Below are positions 1 through 8,550 of a stretch of DNA of 19,056 nt, piece by piece. How positions within the stretch are numbered: position 1 is the first letter of the stretch; the number at the start of each line of letters is the position of its first letter. The stretch is from positions 1 to 19,056 of the forward strand of contig DATKYV010000224.1 in the NCBI GenBank assembly GCA_035528275.1. Direction: 5' to 3'. The notes under the pieces are model-generated. The model saw only the letters and a program-made list of their open reading frames with translations. It did no database searches and was not told the DNA's origin. A program made the translations under genes and the position numbers. The stretch comes from DATKYV01 sp035528275. GTDB lineage: Bacteria > Acidobacteriota > Terriglobia > UBA7540.

Positions 1-1412
1 TGAAGAGATCTCGCGCGCTGATCGAGAAGCTCATCGCCGAAAAAAAGGTCGTGTATGGCGTGACGACGGGTGTGGGGAGCCTTTCGACCGAGCAGATCGA
101 ACCCGCGCAGGCGCGCGCACTTCAGCTCAATGTCGTGCGCAGCCACGCCTGCGGGGTGGGCGAACCCTTGAGCGAGGCGGAAACGCGCGGCCTGCTGCTC
201 CTCCGGGCCAACACTCTTGCCCGGGGTTTATCGGGAGTCCGCCCGGCGTTGGTGGAACTCCTCTGCGATTTTCTCAACCGTCGCGTACACCCAGTGGTAC
301 CCGAGAAAGGGTCCGTCGGAGCCAGCGGCGACCTGGCGCCGCTGGCCCACGTGGCGCTGGCGCTGGTGGGTGAAGGTGAAGTCATTTTTCGCGGTCGGCA
401 AGTCTCAGCCGCCGCGGCCCTGAAGTCCATCGGACGAAAGCCGTTGCGCCTGGAAGCCAAAGAAGGATTGGCGCTGGTGAACGGCACCCAGGCCATGCTG
501 GCGGTGGGGCTGCTCGCTCTGCGCCAGGCGGAGATCCTCGTGAACACCGCCGACGTCGCGGGGGCTCTTTCGCTCGACGCCTTGCGCGGCTCACCCGCAG
601 CTTTTGACGAGCGGCTGCATCGCGCCCGCCCCCATCCCGGTCAGCTTGTGACGGCCCGCAACCTTTCGCGCCTGAATCGCGGCAGCACGATTCGCGAATC
701 GCACCGCGACTGCCCGCGCGTCCAGGACGCCTATAGCCTGCGCTGCATGCCTCAGGTGCACGGCGCGGTCCGCGACGCGCTCTCCTATGCCGCGCGCGTC
801 TTCGAAATCGAAATGAACAGCGCCACGGACAATCCGCTGGTCTTCGTGCGCGAGGGCGAGGTCATCTCAGGAGGAAACTTTCACGGACAACCGCTCGCCA
901 CCGCCCTCGACCTGATGGCCATTGCCTTGACCCAACTCGGTTCCATCTCCGAGCGGCGCATCGACCGCGTGGTGAACCCGCTGACCTCCGACCTGCCGCC
1001 ATTCCTCGCCTCCGCGCCGGGCCTCGAATCCGGAATGATGATGGCGCAGGTGACCGCGGCGGCGCTGGCGTCTGAGAACAAAGTGCTCGCGCATCCCGCT
1101 TCCATCGATTCCATTCCTACCTCCGGCAACAAGGAGGATTTTGTGAGCATGGGAATGGCGGCGGCGCTGAAGTTGCGGCCGATACTATCCAACCTGGGCT
1201 CGATTCTCGCCGTGGAACTTTTGGTGGCTTCGCAAGCGCTGGACCTGCTGGCGCCGCTCAAAACCGGGCGGCTGGCGGAGGGCGCGCGCATCATGGTGCG
1301 GCGAGTGACAGCGCGGCTTGCGGGGGACCGCCCGCTGCATTCTGACATCGCACGTCTGGCGGAGCGGGTGGGCTCCGGCGATTTCGCCCGGATACTTAGC
1401 CCGAAGAGGTAG
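1..1412 (+). CDS. hutH: Histidine ammonia-lyase, 5'-truncated by the window edge
   Basis: This enzyme deaminates L-histidine to urocanate and ammonia, the first step of histidine breakdown in the cytoplasm. The reading frame is open from the first bases (codons from position 3) to TAG at 1410-1412, giving about 469 visible residues; roughly 35 are missing compared with the usual ~510. The Ala-Ser-Gly triad that cyclises into the MIO electrophile is at 321-329 inside GSVGASGDLAPLAH. Other family signatures are RSHACGVG (histidine-type rather than phenylalanine/tyrosine-type pocket), VNGTQAM, QDAYSLRCMPQVHG and GGNFHGQPLA. Near the C-terminus the usual ANQEDHVSM segment reads GNKEDFVSMG: the active-site Glu is kept, but Ala, Gln and His are replaced. 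No other hut gene is in the window, and the downstream neighbours are envelope genes. The family is certain; strict histidine specificity is likely but not proven. Confidence 0.93.
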   Translation, partial: KRSRALIEKLIAEKKVVYGVTTGVGSLSTEQIEPAQARALQLNVVRSHACGVGEPLSEAETRGLLLLRANTLARGLSGVRPALVELLCDFLNRRVHPVVPEKGSVGASGDLAPLAHVALALVGEGEVIFRGRQVSAAAALKSIGRKPLRLEAKEGLALVNGTQAMLAVGLLALRQAEILVNTADVAGALSLDALRGSPAAFDERLHRARPHPGQLVTARNLSRLNRGSTIRESHRDCPRVQDAYSLRCMPQVHGAVRDALSYAARVFEIEMNSATDNPLVFVREGEVISGGNFHGQPLATALDLMAIALTQLGSISERRIDRVVNPLTSDLPPFLASAPGLESGMMMAQVTAAALASENKVLAHPASIDSIPTSGNKEDFVSMGMAAALKLRPILSNLGSILAVELLVASQALDLLAPLKTGRLAEGARIMVRRVTARLAGDRPLHSDIARLAERVGSGDFARILSPKR

Positions 1413-1498
1413 CAGGCTGCCGCCATCTCGACCCTTGCGCCGCAGCCCATTGCACGGTATTAGTGGAGTGGGTCGGTCGCCGGCCCCCGTCGGACTTT

Positions 1499-2287
1499 AT
1501 GCCCCTGATCTCCGCAACCATCATCGCCCACAACGAAGCCCACAGCATTGCCCGCGCCATTCGCTCGCTAAAGGTGGCTGACGAGATCGTGGTCGTGGAC
1601 GGCGGCTCAATCGACGAAACCCGCGAAATCGCTGCCAAGATGGGCGCGCGCGTTATCCTCCACCCTTGGGAAGGTTTCGCGGCGCAGAAAAACTTCGCCA
1701 GCTCGCAAGCCGAGCACGATTGGATTCTGAGTCTTGATGCCGACGAGGAGCTTGACGATGACGCCCAGGCCGCCATCGCGCGCTGGAAGGATTCGGAACC
1801 CCGCGCCGCGGGTTACCGTTTTCCCCGCCGAGCCCGCTACCTGGGCCGATGGATCCTGCACTGCGGTTGGTATCCGGATTACAAAGTTCGGCTTTTCGAT
1901 CGGCGCCAGGGCGAGTGGAAGGGCCAATACGTCCACGAGTCCGTGAAAGTCCAGGGCCCTGTGGCGGCGATGGACGGGGAGATTCTTCACTACACCTGCG
2001 ACACGTTCGATGAACATCGGAAGCGCGTCGAGTTCTACACCGACCTTGCGGCGCACGAAATGGTCGAGCGAGGAGAGAGTGTCGGTCGGGCGCGCAGGGT
2101 CCTTGTGCCGCCCTGGGTTTTCTTCAACACTTATTTCCTGCACTTGGGAATTCTGGATGGTTACCAGGGCTTTCTGATTTCCCGCATGGCGGCGCGCTAC
2201 GTGCGCAGAAAATATGCGAAGTGGGCGCGGCTAACCGCCGAAGGCGGGCGACGCGGAGGCCGGAAGGCCAAAGCGTCCGGCGGGTAG
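1499..2287 (+). CDS. Family 2 glycosyltransferase (WaaE/LgtF-like)
   Basis: Predicted cytoplasmic, inverting glycosyltransferase of 262 residues that probably adds a sugar to a lipid-linked or LPS-core-type acceptor. The GT-A nucleotide-sugar fold is visible as ISATIIAHNEAHSIARAI at the N-terminus, VVVDGGSIDET at residues 31-41, and the metal-binding DAD at 80-82 in ILSLDADEELDD. The central W-Y-P-D-Y-K-V-R-L-F stretch (about 124-133) and the later HYTCDTFDEH are typical of the WaaE-like subgroup. The ATG at 1499 is preferred because the fold starts immediately after it; an in-frame ATG at 1463 would add 12 low-complexity residues. A weak GGA lies 5 bases upstream. The C-terminus is very basic and Gly/Arg-rich (RRGGRKAKASGG), possibly membrane-contacting. 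It sits 86 bases after hutH and 48 bases before the next glycosyltransferase. The acceptor and sugar cannot be read from the sequence. Confidence 0.88.
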   Translation: MPLISATIIAHNEAHSIARAIRSLKVADEIVVVDGGSIDETREIAAKMGARVILHPWEGFAAQKNFASSQAEHDWILSLDADEELDDDAQAAIARWKDSEPRAAGYRFPRRARYLGRWILHCGWYPDYKVRLFDRRQGEWKGQYVHESVKVQGPVAAMDGEILHYTCDTFDEHRKRVEFYTDLAAHEMVERGESVGRARRVLVPPWVFFNTYFLHLGILDGYQGFLISRMAARYVRRKYAKWARLTAEGGRRGGRKAKASGG

Positions 2288-2335
2288 GCGCAATCCGGCG
2301 AGAATCTCCACGGCATTTACTCTCCGAGTTTCAAT

Positions 2336-3424
2336 TTGCTCAGAATCGTGCACATCGATACGGGGCGTGACCTGCGCGGCGGGCAGCGGCAACTTCTGCT
2401 TCTGGCGGCGGGAATCCGCGAATCCGGCCACGGACAAGTCATCGTCTGCCCGGAAGGAAGCGCGCTCGACCACCGCGCCGCGGCCGACGGATTCCGGGTG
2501 TTCGCCTTGCCTGCCCACGACCTCGGCCACGCCCATGGACTCCTGCAACTTCGCCAGCTCCTGCTGAGCGAACCCTGGCAGATTCTCCACGCCCACGACG
2601 GGCGCGGCCAGACCCTGGCCTGGCTGGCATCGTTGGGAATGCCGGTGCGGCGCGTGGCCAGCCGGCGCGTGACTTTTCTGCCCGACACTCGCGCCCGGCA
2701 CCGATTCATTTACACACGGACATGCCACGCGGTCATTGCGATTTCCGAATTCATTAAAGGCTTGCTCATCAAATCCGGGGTGCCGGAAAGGAAGATCGAA
2801 GTCATCCCGGACGGTATTGAGATTCCCGCCGGCCTTCCCACCGCTGAAACGCGGGCGCGCGCACGCCGCGGCTGGGGATTCGCTGAGAAGGATTTCGTCG
2901 TAGGCCATGTTGGCTCGTTCACCGAGGAAAAGGGTCAGGACACGGCGATCGCAGCGATGGCGCCAGTCCTGGCGAGACTTCCGCAGGCGCACCTTCTGCT
3001 CGCGGGAGACGGCCCACGCTGGGCGTCGCTCGAGGCGTCAGCCAAAGGGTCTGCAATCCGGGCCGCCATTCATCTGCCCGGGCGGGTGGAGAATCTTTCT
3101 GAGTTTTTCGCCGCCCTCGACCTCTACATCATGCCCTCGCGAGCGGAGGGACTCGGCTCCTCGGCGCTCCTCGCCATGGCGCATGGTCTGGCGGTGGTGG
3201 CGAGCCGCGTGGGTGGACTTCCGGAGGTCGTCACCGAGGGTGAAACGGGCTGGCTTGTTCCGCCCAATTCCCCTCAGGCCCTGGCTGCGAGCATCATCCA
3301 TGCGGCATCGGACCGTGGCCGGCTCGCGCAATTCGGCTCCGCGGCGCGCCAAGCCGCCCGCCGGTTTTCGAGTGATATAATGCGCGCGCGCACGGAGGCC
3401 TTGTACCGGCGTCTGGGGATGTAG
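2336..3424 (+). CDS. Family 4 glycosyltransferase (GT-B fold)
   Basis: Predicted retaining glycosyltransferase, 362 residues, cytoplasmic face of the membrane. The TTG at 2336 is chosen because the protein then begins LRIVHIDTGRDLRGGQRQ, the usual extreme N-terminus of this group with its GGQ glycine loop; no clear Shine-Dalgarno precedes it. The C-terminal nucleotide-sugar domain shows VIPDGIEIP (156-164), VGHVGSFTEEKGQD (189-202), LLLAGDGP (220-227) and SRAEGLGSSALLAMAHG (268-284). In that last motif the first Glu of the usual EX7E pair is present (Glu271), but the second position is Leu279, not Glu or Asp, which is unusual. GGLPEV follows as expected. It follows the family 2 transferase in the same direction with a 48-base gap, so the two probably work on the same glycan. 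The specific sugar is unknown. Confidence 0.88.
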   Translation: MLRIVHIDTGRDLRGGQRQLLLLAAGIRESGHGQVIVCPEGSALDHRAAADGFRVFALPAHDLGHAHGLLQLRQLLLSEPWQILHAHDGRGQTLAWLASLGMPVRRVASRRVTFLPDTRARHRFIYTRTCHAVIAISEFIKGLLIKSGVPERKIEVIPDGIEIPAGLPTAETRARARRGWGFAEKDFVVGHVGSFTEEKGQDTAIAAMAPVLARLPQAHLLLAGDGPRWASLEASAKGSAIRAAIHLPGRVENLSEFFAALDLYIMPSRAEGLGSSALLAMAHGLAVVASRVGGLPEVVTEGETGWLVPPNSPQALAASIIHAASDRGRLAQFGSAARQAARRFSSDIMRARTEALYRRLGM

Positions 3425-3513
3425 CCGTCGGAGCACCGCAGGGCGCGTGCTGCCCGAGCAACAGGATGGCGTCATTCCCGGCGCCGCGGAAATTCAAATC
3501 CTCCGGAGCATCC

Positions 3514-3518
3514 GAGGA
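3514..3518 (+). promoter_or_regulatory. Ribosome binding site deciding the prepilin peptidase start
   Basis: GAGGA is followed after 4 bases by GTG at 3523. It is the only good Shine-Dalgarno near the 5' end of the gene and argues against the upstream ATG at 3466, which has no properly spaced site. Confidence 0.5.
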
Positions 3519-3522
3519 ACGA

Positions 3523-4368
3523 GTGCATATCCCGACGCTGATGCCCTACGCCGTGGTGGCGCTTTTCGGCTTGGCCTTGGGCAGCTTCCTGAACGTTTGC
3601 ATCTTCCGCCTGCCGCGCCACGAGTCGGTCGTCACGCCGCGCTCCCATTGCCCGCATTGCTCCGAGCTCATTCGCTGGTACGACACCGTTCCGGTTCTCA
3701 GCTATCTTCTGCTGCGCGGCCGGTGCCGCAAGTGCCGCGCCCGCATCTCACCTATTTACCCCACTGTTGAGTTGCTGTCGGCTGCCGTCCTCTTGCTTGC
3801 CTTCTTTCAGTATGGATTGAGCCCCGCTTTTATCAAGTTTGCGGTGTTCGGCCTGCTTCTGCTGATCCTGATCTTCACGGACCTCCGGGAACGCCGCCTT
3901 CCTCACGCCGTGACGCTTCTCGGAATCGGCTTGGGGCTTGCGCTGAGCTTCATCGTGCCCGTGGACCCGCGGCCGCTGGATTGGATTTTCCACCGCCTGG
4001 GATCATTCCCCGGAACGGCATTCCTCTCGTTCACCGGGGCCGTCGCCGCAGCGGCGCTGGGCGGAGGGCTGCTCTACGCGGTCGCCGAGGTGTTCTACCG
4101 GGTGACGGGCAAGGAGGGCCTGGGTTTTGGAGACGTCATGCTGATGCTGATGGTCGGAGCATTCCTGGGAATTCCCCTGGCCTTGCTCACCATCCTGATC
4201 GGCTCTCTGCTCGGCACCATCGTGGCTCTTCCTTTCGAGGTCTTCAGCACCCGCTTTCGCCATTATCCCTGGCCTTATGGCAGCTTCCTGGGCGCCGCGG
4301 CGCTCTACGCGAGCCTGGGCGGCAATACGCTGCTCGACGCATATCTCCGCTGGGCCTTGCTGAAGTGA
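3523..4368 (+). CDS. pilD: Prepilin peptidase / N-methyltransferase (type IV leader peptidase, A24)
   Basis: Inner-membrane aspartic protease that cleaves the leader of type IV prepilins or type II secretion pseudopilins and methylates the new N-terminus. With the GTG start it has 281 residues, normal for the family. The N-terminus contains GLALGSFLNVCIFRLPR. The cytoplasmic methyltransferase domain has paired cysteines CPHC (43-46) and CRKC (68-71), a zinc-type four-Cys arrangement. Catalytic aspartates are Asp120 in IFTDLRERRLP and Asp204 in GLGFGDVM (GxGD). Several hydrophobic membrane segments follow. The ATG at 3466 would add 19 polar residues, and the ATG at 3541 would also work. It is 98 bases after the glycosyltransferase gene and its TGA overlaps the GTG of the next gene. 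No pilin or secretion gene is in the window, so its substrates must be encoded elsewhere. Confidence 0.93.
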   Translation: MHIPTLMPYAVVALFGLALGSFLNVCIFRLPRHESVVTPRSHCPHCSELIRWYDTVPVLSYLLLRGRCRKCRARISPIYPTVELLSAAVLLLAFFQYGLSPAFIKFAVFGLLLLILIFTDLRERRLPHAVTLLGIGLGLALSFIVPVDPRPLDWIFHRLGSFPGTAFLSFTGAVAAAALGGGLLYAVAEVFYRVTGKEGLGFGDVMLMLMVGAFLGIPLALLTILIGSLLGTIVALPFEVFSTRFRHYPWPYGSFLGAAALYASLGGNTLLDAYLRWALLK

Positions 4369-4987
4369 ATCAACACCTGTCCCCTTCACAGTTGACCCTG
4401 CTTCTTGGCGGGACGCTGCTCGTGGGACTGCTTCTCACCCTGCTCGTCTACGCGGTCTACGTCATGTACAAGCGGCGGCGTGGGGCACTCGATCTGAGTG
4501 GCCCGCGACCCAGGCTGCGAACGACGCCGCTTTTGCGGTGGGCGCATTGCAGGGACTGGTCTCCAAGCTGAAGGCCGAAGAAACACGGCTTACCGACCTG
4601 GTCCGCGAAGCGGAACAGCGCGCCCAGACCAGCAGCCGCCTGCTGGAAACCATTCTGCAGGAAATGAGCGCGGGAGCGGTGGTATTCAATCGAGAGGGCT
4701 TTCTTACCCAGTCCAATCCCGCGGCGCGCGCTCTGCTGGGGATCGACACGTGGTCGCGGCGCCGGTATCCGGAAATCCTGGGCGCCGAATCGGTCTTGGC
4801 AGGTTATGTCAAAGAATGCCTGAAGGATGGAAAAGCGGTGAAAAGGACCGCCATCGAGTTCCGCGCGCCGCGAGGAGAACTCCGCAGTCTCGAGGTCTCA
4901 CTGACCCCGCTCCGGTCCGCGAACGGTCTGATCGAGAGCGCCCTCTGCTTGCTCAACCCCGCTTCGGAACACGCCCCGGCGCCCTGA
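4365..4987 (+). pseudogene. Membrane-anchored PAS-domain sensor, frame broken once and lacking a kinase core
   Basis: The gene appears in two frames. Frame A starts at GTG 4365, overlapping the pilD stop, and encodes a short periplasmic tail, one strong membrane helix (about residues 10-35) and a basic YKRRRG stop-transfer, then runs into nonsense ending at TGA 4571. Frame B is open from before 4481 and reads WPATQAANDAAFAVGALQGL, a coiled coil, then a PAS fold (LLETILQEMSAGAVVFNREG, QSNPAARALLGID) to TGA 4985-4987. Adding one base at the GGGG run 4482-4485 fuses them into a ~207-residue membrane-PAS protein. The internal GTG at 4538 alone would give a soluble 149-residue PAS protein. The C-terminus ends in NPASEHAPAP, where sensor kinases of this layout usually continue into HisKA; no kinase sequence follows in any frame. 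Either an assembly error or real decay could explain the break. Confidence 0.65.
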
Positions 4988-5009
4988 GGCAGGGGCCGCC
5001 ATATCCGGT

Positions 5010-8000
5010 TCAAGAATTCCCGATCACTTCGCGGACCTTGCGAATCAAGGCATCGGGTGTAAAGGGTTTCTGAAGGAAGTTCGTTCCCGCGTCCAGAATG
5101 CCATGATGAATGATGCCCTCGTCCGTATATCCGGAGATGTAAAGAATCTTCATGCTCCGGTGGAAGACGGCCAGGCGTTCGGCCAACTGCGGCCCGTTCA
5201 TTTCCGGCATGATGACATCGGTCAGCAATAGCTGGATGGGTCCCTTGTGCTGTTCGCAGACAACGAGAGCGTCCTCACCGTTGCGCGCTTCCAGCACTTT
5301 GTACCCATGCGATTCCAGGATCCCTCGCACCATGGAGCGCAGGGCACTTTCGTCTTCCACCAAGAGGATGGTCTCCGCGCCGCGTGGTAGAGATCCTGGG
5401 AGCGCCTCTCCCGAGCCGGCGGAGACGGTATCCTCCGCCACCCGGGGCAGATAAATCTTGAAGGTGCTTCCCTGGCCGGGTTCGCTGTAAACCGTAATGT
5501 GCCCTCCGCTCTGCTGAACGATGCCGAAGACCGTGGCCAGGCCCAGGCCCGTTCCCTTCCCTTGCTCTTTGGTCGTGAAGAAGGGCTCGAAGATGTGCGA
5601 GAGCGTTTCGGCATTCATGCCCGTGCCGGTGTCGCTGACCGCCATCAAGACAAACCGGCCCGGCTTCATGGGGTAATGGCTGGCGGCGTAGTCCTCGCCC
5701 AGCTCAACGTTGGAGGTCTCGATCGTCAGTTTTCCTCCAGTGGGCATGGCGTCGCGAGCGTTGACAGCCAGGTTGAGCAGCACCTGCTCGATTTGCCCCG
5801 GGTCAGCCTTTACGCGCCCCAGGTTCGCCCCGGGGAATGCTACAAGCTCGACATCCTCACCGATCAGGCGCCGCAGCATCTTCTCCACGTTCGAAACAAC
5901 CCCGTTCAGATCGAGCACCTGCGGAGCGAGCACCTGCCGGCGTCCGAACGCCAAGAGCTGCCGGGTGAGAGACGCCGCGCGATCCGAGGCCTTGCGAATT
6001 TCGGCCACGTGACCGGCCAGCGGGTGCTTTTCGTCCATCTGGTCCGCCACCAACTGGCTGTAACCGGTAATGATGGTCAGCAGGTTGTTGAAATCGTGCG
6101 CGATGCCCCCGGCGAGCCGGCCCACGGCCTCCATCTTCTGTGACTGGCGAAGTTGTGCTTCGAGCAGCCGTTGGTGGGTTACATCACGCTGGACAGCCAC
6201 ATAGTTCACGACAAACCCCGCCCCGTCCCGAACCGGGGAGATCAGCGACTCCGCCTCATAAATGCTGTCGTCCTTGCGTTTGTTAAAGAGGAATCCCGAC
6301 CAAACCCCGCCACCCACGATCGTCTTCCACAACTGGCGGTAGAATTCGTCGTCGTGGCGGCCGCTCTTGAGAATCCGCGGGTTCTTGCCCATCACTTCCG
6401 CGCGCCGGTAGCCGGTGACCCGCTCGAAAGCAGGATTCACGTAAACGATGTTCCCCTCCGGGTCGGTGATCATCACCGACTCGGCCGTCTGCTCGACTGC
6501 GGAACTCAGCCTGGCCCTCTCTTCCACCGCCCGCTTGCTTTCGGTGATGTCCACAATCACCCCGCGGAGCTGGGCGGGGCGGCCCGCGCTGGCCTCGAAG
6601 ACCCGAACCTTTTCGTGCACCCAAACGATCCGACCGTCCGCCGCCACCATCTTGAATTCAGCCTCGCTAAATCTCTGGCCGGCGGTCACCAATTGGTGCA
6701 AGGCCCGCACCGCACCGCGGTCGTCCGGGTGAACGCGCTGATTGAAGAAATCCGGTTCCTTCAGCCATTGCTCCACGGGGAATCCCAGAATCTGTTCCGC
6801 CCTCTGGCTCACAAAGGTGAAACCCGGGGTTCCCGCCACCGCCTCCCAAACGATCACATCCACGCTTTGCACCAGGTCGCGCATGCGGCGCTCGGATGCC
6901 TCCGCAGCGGCGCGAAGTCTCTCGCTGTCCGTCAGGTCCTCGATGGTCAGCAGGAGTCGCCCCCCGTCCTCCTCATGGGCAAGCGACTTGATGGAGATGC
7001 GCGCCGGACGCTTCTCGCCGCGGCCGGCGACAGCGACGTCCAGGAGAACTTCCTCGGTTGTTTCTCCGCCAAGGAGCGGGTCAGTGATGCGATAAGGAGG
7101 GCGCTCGGCCTGGATGACCTCGTCCAAGCGGCGGCCGACAACTTCTTCGTTTTGCAGGCCAAAGGTGGTAAGAAAGGTCTTATTGGAAGACAGCACATGG
7201 AGGTCAGGCGAAAGGACTACCAGCCCCGCCGGGACGCTGTCCACGACCTCCTGCGCGAACTCCCGCATTCTGAGAATGGCCTGCTGCTGCTGGATCGTTC
7301 CTTCCAGGGCGACGGCCTGCTGGCGGCGGACGTAGCCACGCCACAGAAGGCCAAGAGCCAAGATCGCCAGAACCATGACCAGGCCCGCCAGGACCGCTGT
7401 CTGAAAGAATCCGGACAGAGCTTCGCTCCGATCGATCTTTCGCACCAGCCCCCAACCCGTCAGACCAATTCGGCGTCCCGTGGCCAGCACCTCTTCCCCA
7501 CGATAATCGAAATACTGTCCGGAGACATTGCCGGTGAGCAGCACCGCACTCGCCGCGAGTTCCGGGGTGCCCAGCTTGCGCCGTTGGAAAGGTTGATCGG
7601 CGGCCGCAAAGGGCGTGGGAGAGATGAAAACCACATCATCCGCATGACGGCACACCAAAACGGTTTCGCCGGTCTGCGTGGGGGAAGGGAGTATGCTTAA
7701 CATTGAAAACAGCGTCTGGGTGAGTGGCATCTGCAAGACAACCCTGCCCAACACTTTGCCCCCCGCCCCGCCTGCGGAGTTCTCGCCTTCGGTTTCCAAC
7801 ACCTTTGAGCTGAAAACTAAGACGCTATTTTGCGGAGAAGTTCCGTGAAGTTCGATGCGGAAACTGCCGTCCTCCGCGACGCTCAGCGGCCTGGGGCAGA
7901 TTTCGGGGCCTATCGCGGCTGAGCCCGCGGACCTCAGTATTTCCTTTCCGCCGGCATCAACCAGGTAGATTCCCGAATAGCCGTAGGCCGAGGTAAAACG

Positions 8001-8375
8001 GTTCATGACCTGAAGCAAAACCTGTTCAATCTCCCGGCGCGAGGCGCGAGAAAGTCCGGCGACTTTCTCGCCGGACATCAGGATATTCACGGAAGGAAGA
8101 GCAGCCAGGACTTCCGCATCCGCCCGGCGCTCAGCCAGCCAGCTCGAAACGGCGCGCACTTGGCTCTCGGCGATCAGGGACTGGCGCGCATGCCAGAACT
8201 CGATCTCATTTACATAGTCACGATAAACCAGAAAGGCGGCGAGGAAGGTCAGGATGACGGCGCCGAGACCCAACACCATCGCCGCCCGCCAGGCCGATCG
8301 CTCTTTGACGGGAGACGGCCCGCTTGCTTGAGCTGTATTTTCTTGAAGCCGGCTTTCGATAGATGTGGAGTTCAT
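5010..8375 (-). CDS. Membrane hybrid sensor histidine kinase with three PAS domains and a C-terminal receiver
   Basis: Inner-membrane sensor kinase, 1121 residues from the ATG at 8375; a TTG at 8405 would add 10. Order of parts: membrane helix about 33-51; a ~270-residue periplasmic sensor region resembling a double-Cache fold (YSGIYLVDAGGKEILRS, later GQYFDYRGEEVLATGR); second helix about 325-347; three PAS domains at about 370-485, 495-615 and 620-735, the last with VMITDPEGNIVYVNPAFERV; HisKA with GRLAGGIAHDFNNLL (phospho-His760); HATPase with NLAVNARDAMP, DTGTGM and GKGTGLGLATV; and a receiver with LLTDVIMPEMNG (phospho-Asp1053) and a conserved Lys in FLQKPF. All catalytic residues are present. 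It lies 161 bases after the HD-GYP regulator gene in the same direction, so the two are probably co-transcribed partners. The ligand is unknown. It ends 22 bases from the convergent PAS gene. Confidence 0.92.
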   Translation of the reverse strand: MNSTSIESRLQENTAQASGPSPVKERSAWRAAMVLGLGAVILTFLAAFLVYRDYVNEIEFWHARQSLIAESQVRAVSSWLAERRADAEVLAALPSVNILMSGEKVAGLSRASRREIEQVLLQVMNRFTSAYGYSGIYLVDAGGKEILRSAGSAAIGPEICPRPLSVAEDGSFRIELHGTSPQNSVLVFSSKVLETEGENSAGGAGGKVLGRVVLQMPLTQTLFSMLSILPSPTQTGETVLVCRHADDVVFISPTPFAAADQPFQRRKLGTPELAASAVLLTGNVSGQYFDYRGEEVLATGRRIGLTGWGLVRKIDRSEALSGFFQTAVLAGLVMVLAILALGLLWRGYVRRQQAVALEGTIQQQQAILRMREFAQEVVDSVPAGLVVLSPDLHVLSSNKTFLTTFGLQNEEVVGRRLDEVIQAERPPYRITDPLLGGETTEEVLLDVAVAGRGEKRPARISIKSLAHEEDGGRLLLTIEDLTDSERLRAAAEASERRMRDLVQSVDVIVWEAVAGTPGFTFVSQRAEQILGFPVEQWLKEPDFFNQRVHPDDRGAVRALHQLVTAGQRFSEAEFKMVAADGRIVWVHEKVRVFEASAGRPAQLRGVIVDITESKRAVEERARLSSAVEQTAESVMITDPEGNIVYVNPAFERVTGYRRAEVMGKNPRILKSGRHDDEFYRQLWKTIVGGGVWSGFLFNKRKDDSIYEAESLISPVRDGAGFVVNYVAVQRDVTHQRLLEAQLRQSQKMEAVGRLAGGIAHDFNNLLTIITGYSQLVADQMDEKHPLAGHVAEIRKASDRAASLTRQLLAFGRRQVLAPQVLDLNGVVSNVEKMLRRLIGEDVELVAFPGANLGRVKADPGQIEQVLLNLAVNARDAMPTGGKLTIETSNVELGEDYAASHYPMKPGRFVLMAVSDTGTGMNAETLSHIFEPFFTTKEQGKGTGLGLATVFGIVQQSGGHITVYSEPGQGSTFKIYLPRVAEDTVSAGSGEALPGSLPRGAETILLVEDESALRSMVRGILESHGYKVLEARNGEDALVVCEQHKGPIQLLLTDVIMPEMNGPQLAERLAVFHRSMKILYISGYTDEGIIHHGILDAGTNFLQKPFTPDALIRKVREVIGNS

Positions 8376-8413
8376 ACGGGCGCTGGTGCTGCTACACCTG
8401 TTCAACTGTCGGT

Positions 8414-8437
8414 GGGTACATGTCCCTCATGGCACCC
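8414..8437 (-). other. Hairpin in the leader between the regulator and kinase genes
   Basis: Read on the minus strand, GGGT then CATG pair with a later CATG then ACCC around a five-base AGGGA loop, with a small internal loop (GC against T). The loop and the following ATG could even open a tiny nine-codon reading frame. It lies about 40 bases upstream of the kinase start. There is no T-run, so it is not an intrinsic terminator. It may be chance in GC-rich DNA. Confidence 0.3.
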
Positions 8438-8527
8438 GCCACCCTGCTGCTTACGGAGACCCCGGGCGAAGCCGCCGAATTCCCCCAACACTCAAGGTTT
8501 AGCGAATAGGCTTCATCTGATGGCATC

Positions 8528-8550
8528 GGGTTCGACTCACGGAGTCACCC
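8528..8550 (-). other. Hairpin overlapping the HD-GYP regulator stop codon
   Basis: On the minus strand GGGT-GACTC pairs with GAGTC-ACCC around a CGT loop with a two-base bulge, covering the TGA at 8537-8539. No U-tract follows, so full termination is not supported. It could cause partial attenuation or protect the upstream mRNA end between the two cistrons. Confidence 0.3.

Noticed and set aside
4478..4500. Programmed ribosomal frameshift in the PAS gene
   Set aside because: No X-XXY-YYZ slippery heptamer in the right frame; the GGG codon would re-pair poorly after a -1 slip. A plain indel is simpler.
6153..7700. 515-codon plus-strand open frame inside the hybrid kinase gene
   Set aside because: It is antisense to continuous PAS and sensor domains. 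Its protein is His/Arg/Gln-rich with no fold signature, typical of a GC-rich shadow frame.
8376..8536. c-di-GMP (GEMM) riboswitch upstream of the kinase
   Set aside because: A GGTGGCGGGTGCC string resembles the 3' helix of the GEMM fold, but the CGCAAAGCC and GGCAAACC cores and the GNRA loop are absent.
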